From Chitinimonas sp. BJYL2 (GTDB lineage Bacteria; Pseudomonadota; Gammaproteobacteria; Burkholderiales; Chitinimonadaceae), in assembly GCF_027257935.1 (NCBI RefSeq), contig NZ_JANZKW010000001.1, forward strand, positions 248,001-312,000: a DNA stretch of 64,000 nucleotides. The letters are read 5' to 3'. A program made the position numbers and the translations under genes. The first letter of the stretch is position 1. Each line of letters opens with the position of its first letter. Below are positions 1-8,662 of the stretch, piece by piece. A model generated the notes under the pieces. It made no database searches. It was given only the letters and a program-made list of their open reading frames with translations, and was not told the origin of the DNA.

Positions 1-188
1 ACCGTGGGGAAGGATTCGGTGAAGCGCTGGAAGTACGGGATGACCGTGGCCACCTGCGTCTGCTGCAGCATGATTTCCGACAGCCACACCTGGTAAGGAT
101 CGCGCACCTGCCAGGGTAGATCGTGGCGGCCATGGGCGCGCTGCCAGCGCACCAGTCGTGTGGCAAAGTCGGTCGGCATATGAGTCAT
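1..188 (-). CDS. mutY: Adenine DNA glycosylase MutY, N-terminal part (cut by window edge)
   Basis: Only the first 62 codons lie in the window; the rest runs off the left edge. MutY removes adenine mispaired with 8-oxoguanine in base excision repair. The visible part has the family's N-terminal hallmarks: a LPWQ segment after [17 protein letters not shown] (minor-groove reading and helix-hairpin region) and VIPYFQRF. The start is taken at 188 (MTHMPTDF); a second ATG at 179 would shorten it by three residues. The gene lies 28 bp downstream of the nhaR-like gene on the same strand, so co-transcription is possible. The [4Fe-4S] cluster and catalytic Asp are outside the window. Confidence 0.9.
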   Translation of the reverse strand, partial: MTHMPTDFATRLVRWQRAHGRHDLPWQVRDPYQVWLSEIMLQQTQVATVIPYFQRFTESFPT

Positions 189-216
189 GATCGGCATACT
201 GGCATGGCGGGGCACA

Positions 217-1140
217 TTAGCCCCGCTCGGTGTGGGCGGCTTGGCCGAACAGGGTGTTGCGTGCCTGATTCGTGACGGCCAGCACCGCAGGATGCCGTAA
301 CTGCCGCTCGACGGAAATGGCGTAGAACTGTTCAGTCAGCTCATCAATCCGGCCCAGTTCCTGCAACTGGTACTCCTCGCAGATGGTGGCGGCCAGCACG
401 GACGGTGCCGCAAAGCAGCCCATGCCTGCCTTACCAAAGGCCTTGAGCAAGGCGCCGTCATCAAATTCTGCCACCACCCTGACACGCAAGCGGCGCCGCT
501 CCAGCCAAGCCAGCAAGCGTGGACGAATCGCGGCATCCTGACCGGGTAGCAGCCACGGCGCATCCTGCAGGCAATCGGGGAAACTGCCCGTCAGGCTGCG
601 GCATAAATCCGCCGTCGCCAGAATGCTGATCGCACTCTCACCCAGAAGGTGATTGAACGCACGCACATTCGCCTCGGGTGGCAAGGGGCGATCCGCAATC
701 ACCAGATCCAGCTGGTGGATGGCCAGATCGGCCAGTAGCGCCATCAAGCCCCCCTCCCGACAAATCAGCCGCACGGGCAGATCGGCAGACATGGCCGGTT
801 GCAGAAGGTGGAAGGCAATGGTCTTGGGCACCATGTCACCTACCCCCACCCGGAACTGTTGCGGCAGCCCCCCGGGATAGTTGCGCAGCACATCCTGCAA
901 CTCCCGCCCCAGATGGAAAATCTCGTCGGCGTAGCTCAGCACCAGCCTGCCGGCGTCCGTCAGCTCCAATCCGCGCCCGCGCTTGCGCAGCAACGGTGTG
1001 CCCATGGCCTCATCCAGCAGGCGTAACTGGCCGCTGATGGCTTGCGGCGTCAGGTGCAGCTGCTCGCTGGCGCGCAGCACGCCACCGTGTTTGACCACCA
1101 TCCAGAAGTAGTGCAAGTGCTTGTAGTTCAAGTGATTCAT
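217..1140 (-). CDS. nhaR: LysR-family regulator, NhaR type
   Basis: 307 aa. In enterobacteria NhaR is a LysR-family activator of the Na+/H+ antiporter gene nhaA. The N-terminus reads [16 protein letters not shown] and [15 protein letters not shown], followed by [20 protein letters not shown], the pattern by which NhaR proteins differ from other LysR regulators (winged HTH, about residues 5-65). The rest is a periplasmic-binding-like effector domain. The gene is divergent from the HPF-like gene across an AT-rich 112-bp gap that should hold both promoters. No nhaA is visible, so the target may differ; the NhaR subfamily is fairly clear, its regulon is not. Confidence 0.8.
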   Translation of the reverse strand: MNHLNYKHLHYFWMVVKHGGVLRASEQLHLTPQAISGQLRLLDEAMGTPLLRKRGRGLELTDAGRLVLSYADEIFHLGRELQDVLRNYPGGLPQQFRVGVGDMVPKTIAFHLLQPAMSADLPVRLICREGGLMALLADLAIHQLDLVIADRPLPPEANVRAFNHLLGESAISILATADLCRSLTGSFPDCLQDAPWLLPGQDAAIRPRLLAWLERRRLRVRVVAEFDDGALLKAFGKAGMGCFAAPSVLAATICEEYQLQELGRIDELTEQFYAISVERQLRHPAVLAVTNQARNTLFGQAAHTERG

Positions 1141-1252
1141 TGCATGAATACTTCCAGAAAACTGATCAATTAAGAAATTTTATTCGATTTTTATCCATAT
1201 TGCCGACTCGCTAGACTGGCCTTGCTGATGGACCACAACCAAGGTGCAGACC

Positions 1253-1660
1253 ATGAAGATCGAGATCAAGGCCCACAACTTCACCGTAAGCGACGGACTC
1301 CGGGCATTCGTCAATCACCGGCTCGCGCTGGGCCTGCGCCGGCACCGTGAACGCATCCGCCAGGTGACTGTGCGGCTGGCCGACATCAACGGGCCTCGCG
1401 GTGGTATCGACAAACATTGCACCGTGCAGATAGCGCTTTACCACCTTCCTGATGTGCTGATCGAAGATGTCGAGGCAGATCTGCACCAGGCCATCTCTCG
1501 GGCTGCGGACCGGGCGAGCCGCACCGTAACGCGCCGGCTGGCCCGCCAGCAAGACCGCGATAGCCGTGCAGCAGAGCTGGCCGATAGCGATGTACTGGAT
1601 ATCGAACCTAGTCGGTGGATACCGCCGAACCCTGCGACATCCCGCTCAGCCATGTATTGA
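1253..1660 (+). CDS. Short HPF/RaiA-family ribosome-associated protein
   Basis: 135 aa from ATG 1253, which has AAGG eight bases upstream; a GTG at 1244 is in frame but less likely. The fold is that of hibernation promoting factor/YfiA, which binds the 30S decoding centre in stationary phase. Visible hallmarks are an N-terminal MKIEIKAHNF strand, VTVRLADINGPRGG, and DVLIEDVEADLHQAISRAADRASRTVTRRL, the amphipathic helix with basic residues. It lacks the C-terminal dimerisation domain of long HPF and has a variable tail. It is the first gene of a run with a TerB-like gene (10-bp gap) and terC, unlike the usual rpoN-linked hpf, so it may act under a specific stress. Confidence 0.78.
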   Translation: MKIEIKAHNFTVSDGLRAFVNHRLALGLRRHRERIRQVTVRLADINGPRGGIDKHCTVQIALYHLPDVLIEDVEADLHQAISRAADRASRTVTRRLARQQDRDSRAAELADSDVLDIEPSRWIPPNPATSRSAMY

Positions 1661-1670
1661 GGAGACCCTA

Positions 1671-2093
1671 ATGCGCCATTACCCGGATAACAGCCCGGCC
1701 GCCGCGGCCCGCCTGATCGCCCTGACCCTGCTGGCTGATGGCGGGATGGACCCGTCCGAGCTGGCTGCGCTGGAGCGCAGCCAGGTACTCGCCCAGCTAG
1801 GCATCAGCTACCCACAGTTCCAGCAGGTCTTGCTGGAACTATGTGCCGACGCCCTGCAATACAGCGATTGGCCGGGCATGCAGCAACTGGCTGGCGACCC
1901 CGCCGTGCTCGATCGCCTGCTGGGCGAGATCAGCGATCCCGGCAAGCAAGTCACTGTCTTGCGCGCCATGCTCGATGTAGCCGATGCCGACCAGCAGCTG
2001 ACTGACAGCGAACGCACTGTGCTCGGTCGCGCCATGCAGTGCTGGCACCCTGCGCTGCAAAGGAGTGGTACCCGATTAGCGCAGGCCGCCTGA
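1671..2093 (+). CDS. TerB-like protein (tellurite resistance TerB domain)
   Basis: 140 aa from ATG 1671, with GGAG at 1661-1664. An upstream in-frame start at 1566 overlaps the previous gene and is unlikely. The protein is all-helical with TerB-like features: ALTLLADGGMDPSELAALE near the start (a helix-turn with acidic positions) and a second similar segment, MLDVADADQQLTDSERTVL, near residue 110. TerB domains bind metal and associate with TerC at the inner face of the membrane; this protein precedes a terC gene by 27 bp, in keeping with that partnership. Its exact role is unknown. The stop codon lies in the loop of a 10-bp hairpin. Confidence 0.65.
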   Translation: MRHYPDNSPAAAARLIALTLLADGGMDPSELAALERSQVLAQLGISYPQFQQVLLELCADALQYSDWPGMQQLAGDPAVLDRLLGEISDPGKQVTVLRAMLDVADADQQLTDSERTVLGRAMQCWHPALQRSGTRLAQAA

Positions 2094-2107
2094 TTCCGGC
2101 GGCCTGC
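2081..2107 (+). other. Intercistronic hairpin spanning the terB-like stop codon
   Basis: GCAGGCCGCC (2081-2090) pairs perfectly with GGCGGCCTGC (2098-2107) around a 7-base loop that holds the TGA stop. No T-tract follows, so it is not a standard terminator. The terC ribosome-binding site AAGGAG begins four bases after the stem, so the hairpin could affect mRNA stability or terC translation. Confidence 0.5.
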
Positions 2108-2120
2108 CACAAGGAGAAGC

Positions 2121-3116
2121 ATGATGGAAATCTGGATGGCCCTCTGGCTGGGTAAGCCTATATGGATGTGGGTCGCATTTCTGGCCGTGGTCCTCGCACT
2201 GCTGGTCTTCGACCTTGGCGTACTGAACCGCAAGGATGAGGAAATCGGCGCCGTCAAAAGCCTCAAGCTGTCTGCGTTCTACATTGCTGCAGGTTTGGCT
2301 TTTGGCGCCTGGGTCTGGCTAACGCTGGGTGCCGATGCGGGCATGCAGTACTACACCGGTTTCCTGATCGAGAAGAGCCTGTCGCTCGACAATGTGTTCG
2401 TCATCTCGCTGATATTCACTTACTTTGCGGTACCACGCCGTTACCAGCACCGCGTGCTCTTCTGGGGCATTCTCGGGGTCATCGTGTTGCGCGCCATCAT
2501 GATTGCCTTGGGCGCCACGCTCGTTGCCCAGTATTACTGGACGCTCTACCTGTTCGGCGGATTCCTGATCCTCACAGGCCTGAAGATGCTCTTCGTATCT
2601 GACAGCGAACCCGATTTGTCGCGCAACCCCATACTGCGCCTGTTGCACAACCGCCTGCGTGTGACCGATCAGCTGCATGAGCAGCGCTTCTTCGTGCGAC
2701 AACCAGCCGCCGATGGCAGCGGGCCGATGGTCTGGTGGGCAACGCCCCTGTTTCTGGCGCTGTGTATGGTTGAACTCGTCGATCTGGTGTTTGCGGTCGA
2801 TAGTGTGCCCGCCATCTTCGCCATTACCACCGATCCGTTCCTGGTCTACACGTCTAACATCTTTGCGATCCTGGGTCTGCGCGCGCTCTACTTTGCCTTG
2901 GCCGCCATCATCCACCGCTTCCATTACCTCAAGTACGCCTTGGCGCTAGTGCTGGTGTTTATCGGCTCGAAGATCTTTCTGGGCGACTTCGTGTTCGATG
3001 GCAAGGTCCCCGCTACCTTATCGCTGGCCATCACCTTCGGCCTGCTGGCCGCAGGCGTACTCTACTCGCTGTGGAAAACACGCGATGGCGGGGTCGTTGC
3101 GGCGGCATCGAAATAG
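2121..3116 (+). CDS. TerC/Alx-family integral membrane protein
   Basis: 331 aa with AAGGAG just upstream; a second ATG at 2124 is equally possible. TerC/Alx proteins are multi-span inner-membrane proteins linked to tellurite resistance and, for Alx/MeeF/YkoY types, Mn2+ export. The family motifs are present: FDLGVLNRKD at the end of the first helix, EKSLSLDNVFVISLIF (conserved acidic residues within the membrane), and ELVDLVFAVDSVPAIFAIT with ILGLRALYF in the second half. About eight to nine hydrophobic helices can be read. No yybP-ykoY-type leader is evident before the operon. Its 3' end overlaps the convergent VOC gene by 55 bp. Confidence 0.88.
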   Translation: MMEIWMALWLGKPIWMWVAFLAVVLALLVFDLGVLNRKDEEIGAVKSLKLSAFYIAAGLAFGAWVWLTLGADAGMQYYTGFLIEKSLSLDNVFVISLIFTYFAVPRRYQHRVLFWGILGVIVLRAIMIALGATLVAQYYWTLYLFGGFLILTGLKMLFVSDSEPDLSRNPILRLLHNRLRVTDQLHEQRFFVRQPAADGSGPMVWWATPLFLALCMVELVDLVFAVDSVPAIFAITTDPFLVYTSNIFAILGLRALYFALAAIIHRFHYLKYALALVLVFIGSKIFLGDFVFDGKVPATLSLAITFGLLAAGVLYSLWKTRDGGVVAAASK

Positions 3117-3529
3117 AAATTCCCGGCGGCATCCAGATAGCCGCCGGGGTTCCAGGCCACTTCCCACACATAGCCATCGGGGTCGGCAAAGTAACCGTTA
3201 CGGCCACCCCAGAAAGCATCCTCCGCCGGGCGCGTAATCGTCGCGCCCTTGGCGGAGAGTTCTGCCAGCAGCGCATCCACCTGATCACGTTCAGCCACGT
3301 TGTAGGCCAGCGCAATGCGCGAGTGGCCGGTCGTGGTGGCATCCAGCCCTGCATCCTTGGCCAGTTCAGCCGCAGGGAACAGGGCCAGCACAAAGCCATT
3401 AAGCTGGTAAAACGCCACTCCGGGCTGGCTTTTGGGCGATAACGGCCAGCCGAGTGTCTGGCTGTAGAAAGTCTGGGCGCGGGCCAGATCGGCGACACCG
3501 AGGGTCAGGAAGCTCAGGCGTGCTTGCAT
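3062..3529 (-). CDS. VOC-superfamily (glyoxalase/bleomycin-resistance fold) protein
   Basis: 155 aa from ATG 3529 (MQARLSFLTLGV); a longer reading to 3589 adds 20 residues that do not look conserved. Visible family features are FYSQTLGWPL, FVLALFPAAELAKDAG, a central ALAYNVAERDQVDALLAEL and the C-terminal YFADPDGYVWEVAWNPGG. This resembles the common small glyoxalase-like proteins of unknown substrate. The last dozen codons run past the usual end of the domain into the 3' end of terC on the other strand. Metal ligands cannot be assigned with confidence, so no reaction is claimed. Confidence 0.8.
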   Translation of the reverse strand: MQARLSFLTLGVADLARAQTFYSQTLGWPLSPKSQPGVAFYQLNGFVLALFPAAELAKDAGLDATTTGHSRIALAYNVAERDQVDALLAELSAKGATITRPAEDAFWGGRNGYFADPDGYVWEVAWNPGGYLDAAGNFYFDAAATTPPSRVFHSE

Positions 3530-3666
3530 CGCAATATCATCCCTGGATTGGAGCACGGAGTTTACGGCCACGCCGCCCACTGCGGGCAATCCGTCGGTAT
3601 GGGGTTCATGCTGGCCCGAGCCGGGTGTAATCTTGCGCCGACGACTTTTATATATTGATTCTCGCC

Positions 3667-5067
3667 ATGTCCACGGCCGCCAGGGAAACCTATCTGCAGC
3701 GCATTATCGACACCCAGTCTGCGATTGTTCAGGCAACGCTGGACCTCGATGCCTTCATGCAGCTGATCGTGGATACCTTGCAGGACCTGACCGAGGCGGT
3801 GGGTGCTGTCATTGAACTGGTAGACGGTGAACACATGCTCTACCGCGCGGCCAGCGGTGCCGTCGCCCCTCACGTGGGCTTGCGCTTGCGTCGCGATGGC
3901 AGCCTGTCCGGCCTCTGTGTGGCGCGGGCCGAGGTACTGCTGTGCGAGGACTCGGAAACCGACCCACGTGTAGACCGGGAGGCCTGCCGCCGCGTTGGCG
4001 TCCGTTCCATGATCTGTGCGCCGCTGTTTCGTGCCGGCGAAGCCGTTGGCGTACTCAAGGTCATGTCCCGCGAGACACACGGCTTTGACGCCGAGGATGT
4101 ACAGACGCTCAACCTACTCAGCGGTCTACTCGCTGCCGCTCTTGGCAAGCAATTGGCCTTCGATGCGCTTCACCAGGCCGAAGCGCGGCTCAGGGTTTTG
4201 CTGGACAATGCCCAGGATGCTGTCATTTCTGTCGACGAGGCGGGCAGGATCTTGCGCTGGAACCGCGCCGCAGAGCGCCTGTTCGGCTGGCCCGCCAATC
4301 AGGTGATAGGACAACCCATTCACACGATTGCGCAGCAAGGCGACGGCTCGCTCGCGGAAATTTTCGATGACTTCCGCAGTAATCCGGCCTTGTTTCAGCT
4401 AGACCTGAGACCGGAGATGCAACTGACCCTGCAGGATGGTCGCTGCATCACGGTGGAATACAGCGTAGGCATCAACGAGTTCGAGCAGGGCAAGGAGCTC
4501 AATGCCTTTCTGCACGATGTAACGGTCCGTAAATCACTGGAGCTGGCCATGCGGGACATGGCACTCACCGACGGACTGACCGGGCTGCCCAATCGCCGGA
4601 AAATCGTCGATGCCCTGCACACCGCCATCCTCCGGTATCGCCGTCATCCGACCGGGATGGTGTTGATGTTTCTGGATATGAATGGCTTCAAGCTGATCAA
4701 CGACACCTACGGCCATGATCTCGGTGACCGGGCCCTGCAGGAGTTTGCACATCGTTTGCGCGCCACCGTCCGGGAAACCGACGTAGTCGGGCGACTGGGC
4801 GGAGACGAGTTCGTGGTGCTAGCCGAGGATGTAGGCAGCAGCGCGAATGCTTTGCAGATCGCTGAAAAAATCATCGCTGCCATGATCAACCCGCTAGGCG
4901 CGACCGATATCCGCCTCGCCACCAGTATCGGTATTTGCCATTACGAGGCGCCCTGGGGGCAGGACGAATGGCTCAAGCGGGCAGATGCCGCGATGTATGC
5001 CGCCAAGCAGCAGCGAACCAAGCTGAACCGCATCGCCGTTTTCGACGACACGATGCTGCGACCCTAG
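3667..5067 (+). CDS. GAF-PAS-GGDEF diguanylate cyclase
   Basis: 466 aa from ATG 3667; an in-frame TTG at 3655 is less likely. Domain order is an N-terminal GAF domain (about 15-165), a PAS domain (about 175-290, with DAVISVDEAGRILRWNRAAERLFG), and a GGDEF domain (about 300-460). The catalytic GGDEF motif is intact near residue 378, and an RETD sequence five residues before it matches the RxxD inhibitory I-site, so it should make cyclic di-GMP with product feedback. There are no membrane segments, so sensing is cytoplasmic. It stands alone, ending at a strong terminator shared with the convergent binding-protein gene. Confidence 0.92.
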   Translation: MSTAARETYLQRIIDTQSAIVQATLDLDAFMQLIVDTLQDLTEAVGAVIELVDGEHMLYRAASGAVAPHVGLRLRRDGSLSGLCVARAEVLLCEDSETDPRVDREACRRVGVRSMICAPLFRAGEAVGVLKVMSRETHGFDAEDVQTLNLLSGLLAAALGKQLAFDALHQAEARLRVLLDNAQDAVISVDEAGRILRWNRAAERLFGWPANQVIGQPIHTIAQQGDGSLAEIFDDFRSNPALFQLDLRPEMQLTLQDGRCITVEYSVGINEFEQGKELNAFLHDVTVRKSLELAMRDMALTDGLTGLPNRRKIVDALHTAILRYRRHPTGMVLMFLDMNGFKLINDTYGHDLGDRALQEFAHRLRATVRETDVVGRLGGDEFVVLAEDVGSSANALQIAEKIIAAMINPLGATDIRLATSIGICHYEAPWGQDEWLKRADAAMYAAKQQRTKLNRIAVFDDTMLRP

Positions 5068-5126
5068 CCGTGGGCTGCGGGCCCCGATGCACGGCTCGAC
5101 CAAGGTAGCCAGCCTGGGTAACCGGT

Positions 5127-5165
5127 AAAAAAAGAAACACCAGCCCGCAGGCTGGTGTTTCTTTT
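5127..5165. terminator. Bidirectional rho-independent terminator
   Basis: A 15-bp perfect stem, AAAGAAACACCAGCC (5131-5145) with GGCTGGTGTTTCTTT (5150-5164), closes a 4-base loop. It has A-rich and T-rich flanks on both sides and lies between the convergent GGDEF gene and the first peptide-binding-protein gene. Confidence 0.9.
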
Positions 5166-5188
5166 GGGGGGGACTGCAGCCAACGTGG

Positions 5189-6769
5189 CTACTTGGGCAC
5201 CACGCCTTCAAAGTTGTTATTGGTGAACGGATTCGGTTTGAACCCGGTCACCCCCTTGAGGAAAGCCACGCTGTTGAGCGGCTCCACCAGGGTTGCCCAC
5301 GGCGATTCGTCAATGAAGATCTGCTGGGCCTGTTCGTACAGCTTGGTGCGCTCCTTGATATCGGTTACGCGCTTGGCCTTGTCGATCAGGCTATCGAACT
5401 GCTTGTTGCACCAGCGCGAGCGGTTCTCACCCGACTCAGCGGCGGCGCAGCTGAGGTTAGGGGTGAGGAAGTTGTCGGGGTCGCCGTTGTCGCCGGCCCA
5501 ACCGTACAGCGTCACATCATGTTCGCCGGCCTTGGTACGCTTTTGCAGTTCCACCCACTCGAACAGCACGATCTTGGCGTCCACGCCGATCTTCTTCCAG
5601 TCGGCCTGCATCATCTCGGCAGTCAGCTTGGGATTCGGGTTCGAGCCCATGGCCGAATTGCGCACGAAGATGTTCAGCGTCAGGCCCTTCTCGTAACCCG
5701 CTTCCTTCATCAGCTTGCGGGCCTTGTCGAGATCGCGCTTGGGCGCCGGAATGCTGCGGTTGTAGCCCCACATCTTGGCCGGCAGCGGCAGGTGCGCCGT
5801 GGCGGCATTGCCCTCGTACACCACCTTGGAGATGGCGTCCTTGTCGAGCGCCAATGCCAGCGCCTGACGCACGCGCTTGTCCTTGAGGTGCGGCTTCTGG
5901 GCATTGAAGGCCACATAGGCCAGCAGCAGCGCCGGGTGCTGTACGACCGTGATCTTGGGGTCCTGCTTGAGCGAAGCAATATCGGCGGGCTTGAGGTCTT
6001 CCATGAAGTGGCACTCGCCGCGCTTGAGCTTTTGCGCGCGTACCGAGGCATCTTCGGTAATCGCGAAGATCAGCCGGCTGGCGGGCTGCTTGCCACGCCA
6101 GTAGTTGGGGTGCGCCTCGTAGCGTACCTGCGCGCCCTTGTCGTAACGCTTGAACACGAAGGGGCCGGTGCCCACGGGCTTGAGGTTGATGTCGCCGGGA
6201 CGGCCGGCCTTTTCCAGCTGCTGTGCGTACTCGGCCGACACCACATCGGCAAAGCCCATGGCCAGGTTGGCCAGGAACGGGGCTTCGGGCTTGGTGAGGA
6301 TGAACTTCACCGTATACGGATCGACCTTGTCGATACGCTTGATCAGCTCGGGGAAGCCCATGTCCACCGCGTAGGGCCAGCCTTGCGGACTGGCTTTGTG
6401 GCCGGGATGCTTGGTGTCGATCATGCGCAGGAAGGTCCAGAGCACATCGTCGGCATTGAAGTCACGCGTGGGCTTGAACCATTCGGTGGTGTGGAACTTC
6501 ACGCCTTTACGCAGATAAAAGGTGTACTCCAGGCCATCCTTGCTGACATCCCAGCGCTCGGCGAGGCCGGGGATGACCTTGGTGCTGCCTTTGTCGAACT
6601 CGGTCAGGCGATTGTAGATGGCCTCGGTGGACGCATCGTGGGTGGCGGCAGCCGTGAACATGCCGCCGTCGAAGCCTTCGGGCGCGGCAGACGAGCAGAA
6701 CACCAGCGGCTTGGCGTGCAGGGTGGCGCTCAGGGCCAGGGAAGCCAGCGCAATATGGGTCAGTTTCAT
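5189..6769 (-). CDS. Periplasmic peptide-binding protein, family 5, divergent DppA paralogue
   Basis: 526 aa from ATG 6769 (MKLTHIALASLALSA, signal peptide ending near AKP). It is a family-5 extracellular binding protein of an ABC transporter: PGLAERWDVSKDGLEYTF, KPTRDFNADDVLWTF, GTGPFVFKRYDKGAQVRY and GWAGDNGDPDNFL are shared with DppA. In DppA and in the two paralogues upstream the specificity region reads WAMPVQRPYNPNA; here it is FVRNSAMGSNPNP, so its ligand probably differs. It has no lipobox and is therefore soluble in the periplasm. It follows the second paralogue by 59 bp that contain a hairpin. No permease or ATPase genes are in the window. Confidence 0.88.
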   Translation of the reverse strand: MKLTHIALASLALSATLHAKPLVFCSSAAPEGFDGGMFTAAATHDASTEAIYNRLTEFDKGSTKVIPGLAERWDVSKDGLEYTFYLRKGVKFHTTEWFKPTRDFNADDVLWTFLRMIDTKHPGHKASPQGWPYAVDMGFPELIKRIDKVDPYTVKFILTKPEAPFLANLAMGFADVVSAEYAQQLEKAGRPGDINLKPVGTGPFVFKRYDKGAQVRYEAHPNYWRGKQPASRLIFAITEDASVRAQKLKRGECHFMEDLKPADIASLKQDPKITVVQHPALLLAYVAFNAQKPHLKDKRVRQALALALDKDAISKVVYEGNAATAHLPLPAKMWGYNRSIPAPKRDLDKARKLMKEAGYEKGLTLNIFVRNSAMGSNPNPKLTAEMMQADWKKIGVDAKIVLFEWVELQKRTKAGEHDVTLYGWAGDNGDPDNFLTPNLSCAAAESGENRSRWCNKQFDSLIDKAKRVTDIKERTKLYEQAQQIFIDESPWATLVEPLNSVAFLKGVTGFKPNPFTNNNFEGVVPK

Positions 6770-6786
6770 GGAAATTCCTCGTAACA

Positions 6787-6810
6787 ATGGCCCGCAACGG
6801 GGCGGGCCAT
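6787..6810 (-). other. Intercistronic hairpin between two binding-protein genes
   Basis: ATGGCCCGC (6787-6795) pairs with GCGGGCCAT (6802-6810) around a 6-base loop, directly upstream of the ribosome-binding region of the downstream gene. There is no T-tract. Such hairpins often protect the upstream message and make the two proteins differ in amount. Confidence 0.5.
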
Positions 6811-6828
6811 CATGGGGCTGCGGGCGGC

Positions 6829-8421
6829 TTACTTTACCGAGACGCCGGTGAACTGCATGGTGCCGAAGGGGCTGATCTTGAAGCCCTGCACCTTCTTGCT
6901 CATCGGCACGTTGACCACCGAATGGGCCACCGTGGTCCACGGAAGTTCCTGCTTGAAGATTTCCTGGGCCTTTTCATACAGGGCGGTGCGCTGCTTCACA
7001 TCGGCCGTCTGCTTGCCCTTCATGACTAGATCGTCAAACGGCTTGTGGCACCACTGCGAGTAGTTGTTGCCACCCACGGCATCGCAGCTCAGGTTCACGC
7101 CCAGCCAGTTGTCGGGGTCGCCATTGTCGCCGGTCCAGCCGACCAGGATCGCATCGTGCTCGCCGTTCTTGGCGCGCTTGAGGTACTCGCCCCATTCAAA
7201 AGTGGTGATCTTGGCCTTGACGCCGATCTTGGCCCAGTCGGCCTGGATCATTTCAGCCATCAGCTTGGCATTGGGGTTGTAGGGGCGCTGTACCGGCATG
7301 GCCCACAGGGCCAGCTCGAAGCCATTGGGGAAGCCGGCCTTGGCCAGCGCAGCCTTGGCGGCATCGACGCTGTAGGCTTGATCCTTGAGCTTCTTGTTGT
7401 ACGACCACTGCGTCGGCGGCATCGGGTTGGTGGCCGGCTGGCCGGAGCCGGCGTACACGGCCTCGATGATGGCCTTCTTGTTGATGGCCATGTCGAGCGC
7501 GCGGCGCACGGCCACGTTATCGAGCGGCTTGTGCTTGACGTTGTAGCCCAGGTAACCGAGGTTGAAGCCGGCCTGCGACATCACATTGATCTTGGGGTCC
7601 TTCTTCAGCACTTCGATGTCGGAGGGCTTGGTCTGGAAGGCGATATCGCACTCGCCGGCCTTGAGCTTTTGCGCACGCACGGCCGAATCGGTGGTGATGG
7701 CGAAGATCAGGTTATCGACCTTGATATCGACCTTGTTCCAGTACGCCTTGTTGGCGGTGAAGCGGATCAGCGCGTCCTTCTGGTAGCTCTTGAACGCGAA
7801 CGGGCCGGTACCGATGGGCTGGGTGTTGAGTTGCGAGGCCTTGCCCGCCTTGAGCAGGGTGTCGGCATACTCAGCCGAGTGGATCGAGGCAAACGACATG
7901 GCCAGATTGGCGATAAAGGCGGCATCCACCTTTTTGAGCACGAACTTGACCGTGTGAGGGTCGAGCTTCTCGATCTTGGCGATATTGGCATCCATGCCCA
8001 TATCGGTGAAATACGGGAACTCGCTCGGGTAGGCCTTGCGGAACGGGTGATCCTTGCTGAGCATGCGCTCGAAGGTAAAGACCACATCGTCGGCATTGAA
8101 ATCGCGCGTGGGCTTGAAGCTGTCGTTGCTGTGGAACTTCACGCCCTTGCGCAGCTTGAAGGTGTATTCCAGACCATCCTTGCTGATGTCCCACTTCTCG
8201 GCCAGACCGGGGGTCACGTTGGTCGCACCGCGCTCGAACTCGACCAGACGGTTGAACACCGGCACGGCCGAGGCATCGAAATCTGTCCCTGCCGTGTACT
8301 GACCGGGGTCGAAACCGGCCGGACTACCTTCGGAACAGTATTTCAGGGTACCGGCTGCGTGGGTGTACCCGGCTGCGAGCGCAGCAGTCAGGGCGAGCGA
8401 CAAGGTGGTCAGACGCTTCAT
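6829..8421 (-). CDS. dppA: Dipeptide-binding protein DppA-like, paralogue 2
   Basis: 530 aa from ATG 8421, where a typical signal peptide begins (MKRLTTLSLALTAALAAG, cut near THA-A). The mature start TLKYCSEGSPAGFDPGQYT, the ALWAMPVQRPYNPNAKLMAE segment and GWTGDNGDPDNWL follow E. coli DppA closely, so binding of dipeptides, or haem as some DppA proteins do, is plausible. The same-strand SDR gene upstream ends with its own terminator, so a promoter should lie in the 241 bp between them. It is the first of a two-gene unit with the divergent paralogue downstream. No transporter partners are nearby. Confidence 0.92.
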   Translation of the reverse strand: MKRLTTLSLALTAALAAGYTHAAGTLKYCSEGSPAGFDPGQYTAGTDFDASAVPVFNRLVEFERGATNVTPGLAEKWDISKDGLEYTFKLRKGVKFHSNDSFKPTRDFNADDVVFTFERMLSKDHPFRKAYPSEFPYFTDMGMDANIAKIEKLDPHTVKFVLKKVDAAFIANLAMSFASIHSAEYADTLLKAGKASQLNTQPIGTGPFAFKSYQKDALIRFTANKAYWNKVDIKVDNLIFAITTDSAVRAQKLKAGECDIAFQTKPSDIEVLKKDPKINVMSQAGFNLGYLGYNVKHKPLDNVAVRRALDMAINKKAIIEAVYAGSGQPATNPMPPTQWSYNKKLKDQAYSVDAAKAALAKAGFPNGFELALWAMPVQRPYNPNAKLMAEMIQADWAKIGVKAKITTFEWGEYLKRAKNGEHDAILVGWTGDNGDPDNWLGVNLSCDAVGGNNYSQWCHKPFDDLVMKGKQTADVKQRTALYEKAQEIFKQELPWTTVAHSVVNVPMSKKVQGFKISPFGTMQFTGVSVK

Positions 8422-8612
8422 GGATTCGGTCCTCGGAGGATGGTGGGAACGTAGCGACGTTATAGCCGCGGATGGCGGCTCGCGCATGCGCGGAGGACGG
8501 TATCACAGGCTGCGTGGCGCCCGTCATGTCGCAGCGAATCACTGTTGCGGGAGGCCGACAGAGCGGCGGGCCACCACTTCAACACCGCGCAACGGACTTG
8601 ACGTGAACCATG

Positions 8613-8635
8613 AAAAACGGGCCTCGCGGCCCGTT
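8613..8635 (-). terminator. Rho-independent terminator after the SDR gene
   Basis: AACGGGCC (8616-8623), loop TCGC, GGCCCGTT (8628-8635). Read on the minus strand the stem is followed by five Ts. It sits 28 bp past the SDR stop and separates that gene from the dppA-like gene. Confidence 0.8.
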
Positions 8636-8662
8636 CTATCTGGATGACGCCCAAGGTCTGAC

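Noticed and set aside
1141-1252. yybP-ykoY (Mn2+) riboswitch in the leader of the HPF-terB-terC genes
   Set aside because: TerC/Alx genes can carry one, but the leader is AT-rich and lacks the conserved stems I would expect; the gap before terC is only 27 bp.
5519-6784. 421-codon plus-strand frame opposite the first peptide-binding-protein gene
   Set aside because: Antisense shadow; similar frames lie opposite the other dppA-like genes at the same relative place.
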